Source: Brasenia schreberi
Taxonomy: Eukaryota > Streptophyta > Magnoliopsida > Nymphaeales > Cabombaceae
Assembly: GCA_036023115.1 (NCBI GenBank)
Contig: JAYKKT010000048.1
Coordinates: 9,028,501 to 9,092,500 of the forward strand
Length of the DNA stretch: 64,000 bases
Direction of reading: 5' to 3'
Positions 38,101 to 50,100 of the stretch are shown piece by piece. How positions within the stretch are numbered: position 1 is the first letter of the stretch; each line of letters opens with the position of its first letter. The translations under genes were made by a program, and so were the position numbers. A model generated the notes under the pieces. That model was given only the letters and a program-made list of their open reading frames with translations, had not been told where the DNA came from and did not search any database.

Positions 38101-41100
38101 AAGGCTAGATATTATAAAGTAGTGCTAAGATCAGTGTTGTCTGTCTAATTGACAAGTGAATATTATGAATCATTGGTTAGACTAGCAATGGAATGTGGTT
38201 CTTACTTCTTAGTGTTGGTAACCGTCTATTTGTGCTAAAGTTGTCAATGGTAGAAATGAAGATAATGATGATGTTGAGCTGAATGTCTGGCCATAGAAGG
38301 ACCAAATCCATAATAATACCCTTAGGGAGAAAGTTGGTGTGACAATAATACAGATAAAATAAAAGAGTGACGCTTGTGATGGTTTGGGGTCTGTAGTTTG
38401 GACATTGGAGGAATGGTTGGATGGAACTTTAGTGAGGCCTGAGGAACTAGATGGAAAAACTTCAAAACAGGCCAAAGGAAGGGCTCTAAAGTGTTGAAAG
38501 GAAACTATTAGAGCTAAATGTTGTTATAACATGTGCATAAATATCGAAAAAAATAAAATAAACAAGTTGTAGAAATGGTGTAGAGAAGATGGCAAAAAAA
38601 ACTTTAGTGGGGTATCTTTCTTTCTCTCACTTTCTCATTACCAGCAATAGGGTTTACATCTCTTAAATACCTATCTAACAAAGTCTAAGAATTACCTAAG
38701 TGTCATAAATGAGGCTTATTTAAAGCTACCTTTAAAAATAAATTAAACAGTACATAACAAAAGACTAAAGCAAATAAACAAAAAACACAGTTATGCGCAA
38801 ATAACTGATTCTGATGTGATTCTCGCGCCCCCAATCTCTTAACACTCCCCCTCAAGTTGGGTGAAAGATGAAAGTTACACTCAACTTTCTACACAATATG
38901 CCCAACATGATATTGTTAAGAGCTTTAGTTAATATGTCTACATATTGACTTTCTGATTTCACGTGTTCAGCTGAAATTCTTTAGTATGAACATTGTCTTA
39001 TATAAAGTGACGATCTCAATATGTTTAGTTCTCTCGTGATATACTGGATTTGTAGCTATCTGTATAGATGCTTTACTATCACAAAATATAGGAATAGAGT
39101 CTCCTGTAAGACAACCAATTTCTGTTAATAAAGAGCGCAACCATTTCCTTTCACATATTTATGATACAAATGCTCTATACTCTGCTTTAGCAATTGACCT
39201 GGCCACAGCAGGCTGTTTGTTACTTTTCCATGATAATATATTGCCTCCGACTAGTGTTATATATCCAGTGGTTGATTTTCTATCTTCTATAGAACCTTCC
39301 CAATCAGCATCTCTATAGATTTCAATCCTTGTGTGTCCATTGGCTTTATACATTATTCCATGTCCAAGAGTAGCTTTTAGGTATCTAAGTATATGAAAAA
39401 CTACATTCATATGATATTTAAAAGGTGATTACATGTATGAGCTTACTATGCTTACTGCATATGCTATACCTAGATGGGCAATAGTCAAGTTTATCAACTT
39501 CCTAACTAGTTGTTGATATCTAGTTACATCAGTCTTATCATCCCCATCTTCCATTTGCAACTTATGGTTGACATCCATGGGGGTAGCGTTTGGTTTACAA
39601 TTTTCCATGTTCACATCTCGTAGCAAATCCAAGGTATACTTTCTTTGATTTAAACGAGTAAGCCACTTCAATGCCCAAGAAATAGTGTAGTCTTCCAAGA
39701 TCTTTGATGTCAAATAATCGATAGAGATCTTGTTTTAATCTCTGAATTTCCTCAACGTCAATCCTTGTCATAATAATATCATCAATATATACTAGTAATA
39801 ATGTCAACTTTTTCTTCTTTTTAAAGAATAATGTATGATCACTTATACTTTTTTGATACCCTAAATTGATGATACTTTTACTGAATTTCTCGAACCATGC
39901 TCGTGGAAATTGTTTTAACCCATAAATTGACTTCTTTAATGTGCATACTTTATTTTATGAATTTGGATAACCAGGTGATAGTTCCATATAAACTTACTCC
40001 TTGAGCTCCCCCTTCAAAAATGCATTCTTTACATCAAGCTGCCACATCGTCCATTTTCTTTGTTCTACAATATTAATGATCACTCGCATAGATGTGAGTT
40101 TTATCATTGGAGCGAAAGTCTCTTCATAGTCAATCCCATATGATTGACCGTAACCACGGGCTACCAGTCTCACCTTATACCTCTCTAATGTCCCATCTAC
40201 TTTGAACTTGATTGTATACACCCACTTACAACTAACTACCTTTCTGCCTGGTGTGGTAGAGTGCTAACCTCCCATGTCTTATTTTTCTCAAAGTGCTTGA
40301 AGTTCTGATTTCATGGCTTCAACCCAGTGTTCTTGTTGTGATGCTTCAAGAAAACTTTTAGGAACTTTATATAATTCAGCTTCTAACACAAAAATTATTA
40401 TAATTGGATGATAGTTTACCATAAGAGATAAATTGAGAAATGGCATAGTTGCCACATAATCTTTTACCTTTCAGAAGAGCGATTGGAACATCCAAGTCTT
40501 CAATTCCATTTTCTTTTGAATCTACCTTTGAATCTAAAGAATATACTCCCCCTTGGTTCGTGGTGTCTATCGGATTGGGCATGACTACATTTATCTTCCC
40601 TTTTGTATACACTTGTATTTCCTTTTCTTCTTGAGGTAAATCATTTTCTACAGTCGTATATGTTGAAATTAATCATCAACATAAACTTCTTTATTAATGA
40701 AAGCCAAATATAAGAAGAAGACACTGAGGTGCTGGTCGGCCAATCCTTGCCGCCACCCTCTAATTCTCGTTAAAGCCTAATGGCAGCCCTAATGACTACT
40801 TATATGGCTAATCTAACTTGAAAGACTATAATACCCCTAGTAAGTGACTACTGGATTACGGTTCTTAATGGATCAGAATCTGATCCATTAGGACCCGTAT
40901 TACAAAATACCATAATATACATGACTCAAACTTACCTATGACTCTATATATACATTTATAACTAAATAGTAACACTAATTAATCAAGATTTAACTTGATC
41001 TTCAACACGCCCCCTCAAGTTGAATCTTGAAGGTTTGTAATTCTCAGCTGATGGAGAGCTTTTTGAAATCCTCTAACTGAAGCAGGTTTTATGAAAGTAT

Positions 41101-44100
41101 CCGTCAATTGGTCTTCTGAGCATACATGAATCAGATTGAAGATGCATTATGTAATATTTTCTTCGATGAAGTGACAATCTATCTCAATATGCTTCGTTCG
41201 TTAATGAAAAACAGGATTTAAGGCAATCTGGAGAGTTGTACTACTATCAGTGTAAAAGGTAATCGGAGTATCCACTTTGAAGTCAAGTTCTGTTAAGAGG
41301 GATAAAACCCATATCCCTTCACACATGCCCGAAGCAATTGCACGATATTCTGCTTCTGCACTCGATCTGGACACAACTGATTGTTTTTTGCTTTTCCAAG
41401 ATACAATGTTTCCTCCCAAACATACCACGTACCCAGTGGTTGATTTTCTGTCTGTCTTCGAACCTGCCCAATCAGCATCTGAATATATCTTTAGATCTAA
41501 GGATGAATTCGCCGTGTACAATAAACCATGGGTTAGTGTAGATTTCAAGTATTTGATGATATGAAAGACTATACTCATATGATGTTTGGAAGGATTATGC
41601 ATCCATCTGCTCATATAGCCAACAGCAAAACTGATATCAAGACGTGTAATAGTGACGTATATTAGCTTCCCCACTAATTTCCGGTACCTTCCGATATCCT
41701 CATATGGTTCTGCATTATTATCATCATCCTCCTTGGGAGACTCCATAAGAATTGAGCATACACGACAGTCTTCCATTTTTGTTTCCCTTAACAAGTCCAT
41801 AATATATTTCCTTTGACTCAAGAATAATGCATTGTTGCTATGAATCACCTATATACCGAGAAAGTAATTTAATCTTCCCAAATCTTTCAAGTCAAATAAA
41901 ATATTGAGTTGTTTCTTTAGTTCATCAATACTTGCAGTATCATCTCCTGTAATAATGATATCATCAACGTACACCAGTAACATAATTGTTCTCTAGCCTT
42001 GCTTAATGAATAGTGTATGATCATTGATACATTGTTTAAATCCCAGAGTCCGAATTCCATCACTAAATTTCTCAAACCATGCTCGTGGGGATTGTTTCAA
42101 TCCATAAATTGATTTCTTTAGTTTGCACACTTTCTCTTTTTCGTTCCCATTAAAGTATCCTGGTGGCAAATCCATATAAATGTCTTCCCTGAGATCACCC
42201 TCAAGGAATGCATTCTTCACGTCCAGCTGCCATAATTCCCATCTTTTATTAATTGTCAAGCTTAACAAGATTCTGATGGTGTTCATCTTGGCTACTGGAG
42301 CAAATATCTCTGTGTAATCTATGCCGTAGGACTGACTATATCCTTTTGCAACTAATCTTGCCTTATATCTTTCTATATTCTCATATGCCTTATATTTGAC
42401 TGAGAATACCCACTTACATCCTACAGTCTTTATTTCTAATGGTAGATCTGTCAATTCCCAGGTATGATTTCGTAATAAAGCTGAAATTTCTTCTTCCATG
42501 GCCACTTTCTATTTTGGATGTACTTTAGCCTCTTTATAGGTCTTTTGTACAAAAGTATTCTCTGTATTCATCACAAATAGCTGATATTCCCTAGGATAAT
42601 GAGAGAATGATACCATTTTGTTCAATGCATATTTTGTAGCTGCACGCTTCCCTTTTCTAATTATAATAGGTAAATCATCCATTTTCATATCTGAATTATG
42701 AGTGGTTATCTGAAGAGGAGGTGAATCTGATTCACTTTGGAAATTTTGATCTCGGGTGACAATCTGATTTAGAAAGACAATCCCTCGGTTTCCACTGTTA
42801 TATACTTGTCATTCACCTGCATTTTCATGAGTATATGTAATTTCAGCTGGAGGAAGTGGGATCACTTGAGTAGACTGTATTTCTGATGAAGGTTCTTCCT
42901 ACACTCTATAAAATGGAATGTCTTCATGAAAGGTGACATCCATTGTAACATAAAACCTCTTTTTGGAAGGATCATAACACTTATAACCTTTTTGAGTAGT
43001 CGAATATCCCAAGAAGATGCACTTGATTGATCTTGCATTAAGTTTATCTCTGGTACCTTTATAAATATGAACAAAGAATGTACAACCAAAAATTCTTGGT
43101 AATAAATGGAATTGTTTCTGAGAAGGACATAGGGAATGAAATGGAGTATTACCACTGAGCACCCTGCTTGGCATGCGATTTATAAGAAAAACTGATGTCA
43201 AAACAGTTTTACCCAATAATATTTTGGTGCATTACATCCAATTAAGAGAGTCCTTACAACTTCTAAAATATGTCAATTCTTCCTTTCAGCTACACCATTC
43301 TTTTGAGGAGAGTGAGAACATGAGGTCTGGTGTAAGATGCCATGCTGTAGAAAATACGAATGAAGGGATCGTGACATAAATTCTCCACCATTATCATTGT
43401 GAAAGATATTAATGGTACTCTGAAATTGTGTCTGTACAAACTGACAGTATACAGGAAGAATTTCCTTCACTTCGTCTTTAGTCTTCATAAGGTAAATTAT
43501 AGTAAACCTAGTGCAATCATCAATAAATGATACAAAATACTTATATCCCTGCATAGAAATTGTCGAACTAGGGCCCCAAATATCAGAATGCACGATATCA
43601 AAAGGAATGGAAGATCTTTCATCATTTAAAAAAATGAAATACGATGGTGTTTTGCCTTCTGGCAAGTTTCACAATTCAAGTTCAAATCATTACAATCACT
43701 AAATTCAGGTAATAACATCTTTATTTTGGAAAATGGTAAATGGCCGAGCCGCTGGTGCTAACGAGGTATATGCTCCTTCTGTCTCTCTCAGTAATAATTG
43801 TTGATTTTAGTGCAGCACCTTTATTATCCTCACAAAAGTAGAGGCCTCTCCTCACATTACCCTTACCAAAGATCTTCCCCGTCTTTAGTTCCTGAAGACA
43901 CATCTACTGGAATCAAAGATTATATGATATTTTAAATCCTGAGTCATAGCAAAGATAGATAATAGGTTTACTGATATGTTTGAACATGTAAAACATTTTT
44001 TAATGTCCCAAAAGATGTGATAATACTTCATTTTCTCACTATTGGCGTAAGAGATCCATCTGCTAGTCTAATATTGATATGTGCCTGTGTCAATTCATAG

Positions 44101-47100
44101 TTATCAAAGAAATCTCTTTTGTTGACCATGTGATCTGTAGTACCTGAATCAATAACCGATATCTTTGAATAAAAAGAATTTATATTACCCTGAGTTAAGA
44201 ATGAGAAATGATAGGTAATAGATGCTTGTGATTCGCTGTGAGAGGATGAAGAAGGTTGTTGCGGATCAGTTAAACGTGCCTTCAACAATTCAATTTCCTT
44301 TCTCATATTAGCTAAAGAAGGTACATTTTCCTCAATCTTCTGCTTTTCATTCTGATCACTACTAAAGTATGCTCTATTGTTTCTATTCGAAAAATAGGTA
44401 GGTTTTCCAACTAACTCCCAAAAAGTTTCCTTGGTGTGTCGTGGTTTCCCACAGTGAGAGCAACTGATCATATCTTTCTCTTTAGGTGTTTGTCCAGATC
44501 TACCTCTGCCTCTGCCATAACCTCATTTTTCTTTAGCGAAATGAGTAACATAAGTATTTTTCCCTACAAATGCTGAGGTCTCAGAATTAATTTTGGTTTC
44601 TTTTTCAAGAAGTTTCCAATCTTCTTCTCTAAGGAGGAGTGAGTATACTGTACTCAAATATAGAAGTTCTTTCCTGTTGATGATGTTATTCTTTACAGAT
44701 TCATATTCTGATGATATACCTTATAGAAGATCAAACACTTTACGCTCTTCAAACTCCTCATTCCGTTATAGTATGCAAGTATGACATTTAGTCTTAGAGT
44801 ACAGATTAGTTCTTCCCACAGACCTCTGAGCTTTGCATAATACTCACTAACTAACCTTCTTCCTTATCTGCATTTTCGAATCTTCTCTATAAGATCATAT
44901 TTCTTCGCAATATTTTTTTTTTGGGAATAAGCTTTCTTAACTGTCAGCCAGATATCCCTAACAGTGTCCAAAAACATAAAAGTATTGCCGATGGAGGGAG
45001 TCATGAATTGTATTAACCAAGCACTTACTAAGACACTTTCTCTGCACCTTCGAGAATAGGAAGGATCTAAAATTGGAGGTCGAGGAAAATCACCTGTCAA
45101 ATAATCTCGTCGCCCCCTTGCCATTAGCCAGCTCAATAGATGTGGCCCATTGTAAATAATTCTTGCCATCAAGTTTCAAATTTGTGATTTGAAAACTTTC
45201 ACTTTTGTCTCACGAGAGTTCATTACTTTCTACCATCTTTGCTCTTTCCATATTTGGATTGATATCTCACTGAAGGAATACCTTTAAATCTGCCACAATC
45301 GTTTGACCACTGAAAAATCAATTTTTTTTAAATGAAACAACTGTCTCACTTCCTCTTGGACATTTCATCGAACAGTTGTAGTGCATCACTTATAGATTAC
45401 GAAAGCAGATGTTCACGGTGAGAGATAATGAATCTAACAACGATTTTGTAATGAAATCACTCAAATACCAATTTGAAAGAAGAAAGAGAAGAATTTGTTG
45501 TCCTGCGGGTTCATCATTGTGCCCACGACTTCTTTTCGTTGATTTCCTTCGATTCTTGATCCTAAACGACTACAAGAGGCTCTAATACTATGTTGAAATT
45601 AATCAGCAGCATAAACTTCTTTATTGATAAAAGTCAAATACAAGAAGACACTGAGGTGTTGGTCGGCCAATCCTTGCCGCCACCCTCTAATTCTCGTTAA
45701 AGCCTAATGACAGTCTTAATGACTACTTATATGGTTGATCTAATTCTCATTAAAACCCGTATTACAAAATACCATAATATACATGACTCAGACTTACCTA
45801 TGATTCTATGTATACATTTATAACTAAATAGTAACACTAATTAATCAAGATTTAACTTGATCTTCAACAGTATAATCTTCATCTATCTCATCACTTGTAA
45901 TGTCCATGGGGATAATTGTTTCTTCAATGCTAGAATTTGACAAATCGATAGGTTTTTGAAAAGAAGAGGTAGTCTCAAAGAAAGTTACATCTATGGATAT
46001 ATACTTCCTATAGATTTAGGATCATAACAAATGTATCGTTTCCTTTCACATGAATATCCAATGAAAACACCTTTAACAAACCTTGGATTAAGTTTATCTC
46101 GAAATTGAGCACGTACATGAACATAACAAACACACCCAAACACTCTTGGAATAAGATGGAATAGATTAGTTTTAGGTAGTATTGTCTAACGCGTATCGTA
46201 TCGTGTATCGCTAGGCTCCACGATACGGGCGTATCGTATCGTATCATACTTTTAATATTAAAATAATGTAAAAATTAATTAAAATTAATAAAAATAGTAA
46301 AAATTTGGAAAAAAAATTAAAAAATCAGGAAAAAATCAGATAATTGCTTTAAATTCATATAATGTAAGTTTAGTACAGATTGAACATTCAACATTGAACA
46401 ATTGCATCCAAATTTACATATTTTGAATCTAAAAATGAAATACAAACACAATTTACAGTTACAATGTTACATTTTACAAATTGTAATGAGGATCATCAAC
46501 TAAATAATTTCAAATTCTCCTTATTGCAAATCCTCATCATCATCATCAGCCACGCCCACACCTTCTTCAAAATCAAATTCTTCATCTCCATAATGTTGTT
46601 GCGTTCCTTCCAAATTAATCCAGGCAACGTCTTCTTCTGTTAGGAGAGCATTTTCTTGAGTGTCTTCCATAACCCAATCTTCTAATATATCAAAATTATC
46701 CAAACTTATTGGATCAAACTGACTTTCTTCTCTATTTACTTTTTTTAATTACCTACGACACAAACAAAGATAAACAATTAGTAAGTAATATTAACAATTG
46801 AAAATCGAAGTTAAACAATATTGAATTGAAAATTTGAAAGTAATACAATATTACCTTTCACGAAGGCGCATGTTACAACAAATATAAACCAAATCATTAA
46901 GCCTTTTGTGTTCCAACCTCTTGCGCTTTTTTGTATGGATGTGTTAAAAAACACTCCAATTTCTTTCACAATCTCTTGCATTAAAGGTTTGGCTTAAGAC
47001 TTTGACTGCAAAATCTCTAAGGTTTGGACAATCACTTTCAAACCTGTTCCACCAAACATCTATAAAAAAGGACAAACATTAGAGACATAATAATCCACAG

Positions 47101-50100
47101 TAATGTAAGATGCAACTTAAATATGAAAATAAATAATTTACCTGGACGCATCGTAGTGCGGTTGCGAATTACAACAGGCAAACCCATCAAGTGAAGAGCA
47201 TTATCATATATCTTCATCTCTCGATGTATCGCATCTGCTATGCTCTCATCAAGAACTAATTTATCGATACAATCAATGATTCCTCGATTAACCTCACCGT
47301 CCCTTTTGAAGGTTGCTGAGTACCTGAATGATGGGTTTAGATAATATGTTGCTGCATGAATAGGCTGATGCAATTGTTTATTTCATCTACTATCAATTAT
47401 TTTCCACACGGGCACATAATCTCTCTTTTTTCCATTAAAATTATTTCTGATGGCTTCTTTTGTTGTGTCCATGGCTTCATAAAGGTAGCCCATAGATAGT
47501 TTCTCCTCGCTATCAGCTAATTTCAAAATTTTCACTAAAGGACAAGTAATTTTCAATAATCTCACACATGCATTCCAAAATGAACTTCTAAAAACTGTTT
47601 CTGCAATCTCATTCAACTTTTTATTTCTTTTGTTTTGAGGCAACTCTACAAATTGTTGTCACTCATCTGAGGAGAACATTCTCTTCAAAGCTTGCTTCTG
47701 TCTCACAATACTTTGTATAGATAAGAAGTTTGTTGCGAACCGAGTTACAGCTGTGCGAAGAAGCTCTGCACCTTCTGTATATCTCCTCATCATACACAAA
47801 ACAAATGCATGGTTATAAATGAATTTTGTAATATCTTGGCAACACTCAGTTGCCGCCTTTATTTCATCCATCTTACCAATGTCCTCGAGGATGAGATCTA
47901 AACAATGAGCTACACATGGTGTTCAATAGAAAGTCCCATAAATATCAGCTATCTCCTTCCCAACTGCTTTGTAGTTAGCTGCATTATCTGTAATCAATTG
48001 GACCACATTCTCTAGCCCAACCTCCTGTATAATCTTATCAAATTCTTCTCGTAGGATCTCTGTAGTGTGCCTCTCCTCTGACATGTCTAGAGATCTCAAA
48101 AACATGAGTCATTTAGGACAATATACAAGAAAGTTTAGCAATGTCCTTCCTCGCCTATCGGTCCATACATCTGCCATAATAGTGCATCATGTTTTCTTCC
48201 ATGACTGTCTCAAAGTCAAACAATATTGCTGCACTTCAATGACGGTCTGATCTAATATCTTCCCTCTCAACTTCTGATAAGAGGGCATCTTGTATCTTGG
48301 ACCAATGTTTGCAATTGCATCTGCCATTGCTTAAAAATAAAAACTGTTTGCTGCATTAAATGGAATGCATGCATCATAAAACCATCTTCTCACTGTAAGG
48401 TCTGCTTGATCATGTAGTTGTTTTGAAGCCATAGCAGTACGAATTCCTGACTGAGCACCAGGTGTAGTGGAAGGAGGAAAGAATGAATGTATGCTAGAAG
48501 AAGAAGCTCTTCCTCAACTCCTTCCTGAACTTCATCTTCTACCACCTCTAAAGTCTTCAGCTGCAACTCTCTTTTCTCTGCTAGGAGCTCGTGAACCGCT
48601 ACTACCAATATCTGTTCTAGCATTTGAAGGCAGACTATCAGTGAATCCAAATCCAGTGGCAGTAGCATCATCAGCTTCTTTATACATCTGAAAATCATTC
48701 TTTTGTTATCTCTGTTCTTGTATGCTCTCAATCATCTGCAGGCATTGCCATTTAATACCTTCTGGTAAACTTCTAACTCTGCCTGTGCATAGAGCAACTT
48801 CTTTCCGAGTTCCTGCTAGGTGGTGTTTCAACCTTGAAATTCCACCACTAATCACCTTTTCATAAAATAAGCATATGATCTTTAACCTAGAACCCTCAAC
48901 TGGTATACCCCACTGCCATGCCGGATCATCAGACCGATAATGAGAGTCTCTAGACTCTCTACCACCCCTTCCTGCCATCTCAATCTAGTACTTTAATTCA
49001 AACAAAAACTTGAAAATAAAAGCACTTCGTAAATCCCCCTATCTTTAAATAACACTCAAATCGAGTGTCTCCCACTTCATGAATGCAATAAAAATTGTAT
49101 AAACACACTTAATAACTTCATATTTTGTCATTAAAAAAACACAAAAAATAACAAATATAAAGGAAAAAAATGGAAAAAATATTAAAAATATACCTAAATC
49201 CGAGTTTGGAGGCTTGCACGAACACCATAGCGCATGATTTTTTAGCTTTGAACACTAAGAAAGCGAAAACCGACTCTTAGGGAGCTTGAAGAACCCAAGA
49301 GGAGAGAGGAAACATGCAAAAAATCACAGGTTTCGGTTGGCCGGAGACCCTTTATAAGGGTCCCAAGATGTATCGCCCGTATCATGTGATACAGCCCGTA
49401 TCGCACGATACTATGCAATACACTTTCATTTACGATACGGGCCCCCGTATTGTATCGTGGTGGCCCACGATACGGTGCGATACGGATAACACTGGTTTCA
49501 GGCTTGATCAATTTGAATGGGGATTTTCCTTCAAGAACAACCGAAGGAAATCTATTCAATGGATATAATGATGTAAGTATATCTTCAGGCTAAAAGAATT
49601 TTGGAACATTATATTCAAGAAGTAAGGTTTGAGCAATATCCAAAATATGTTGATTTTTTCGCTCAGCAACTCCATTTTGTTGTGCAGTATATACACATGA
49701 GGTTTGATGAAGTATGCCATGAAGCTGGAGATATGATTCCAACTGAGAATTACAAAATTCACCACCATTATCAGTTCTAAGAATCTTAACAGTAGACCTA
49801 AACTGAGTTTTAATGAAACTATGGACTATAGGAAAAATGGAAAATACTTCTGATTTAGACTTCATGAGATAAACAAAGGTAAGTCTAGAATAATCATTGA
49901 TAAAAGTAACAAAATATTTGAAGTTTTCCAAAGAGGTATCAAACATGGTCCCCATACATAAAAATGAATTAACTCAAATGGAGTTGATGATCTTGACCCA
50001 CTATTAGGAAAATAGGCTTTATATTGTTTAGCCCTTTGACATACATCACACTGAATAACAAAATTATTGGAGATTACAAGAGGAACTAACTCGCGAATTT

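Larger units (their letters stand above)
40661..45869 (-). mobile_element. Copia-4: Ty1/copia retrotransposon nested in copia-3
   Basis: LTRs 40661-41007 and 45591-45869 with perfect TSD GTATA (40656-40660, 45870-45874). Mutated PBS at 45579-45590. The 5' LTR has lost an internal segment of about 70 bp. Younger than copia-3, which it interrupts. Confidence 0.94.

Noticed and set aside
38134..38150. Lone CAGTGTTGTCTG resembling a hAT end
   Set aside because: No CGTATCG array, no partner terminus and no TSD; probably chance or a short excision remnant.
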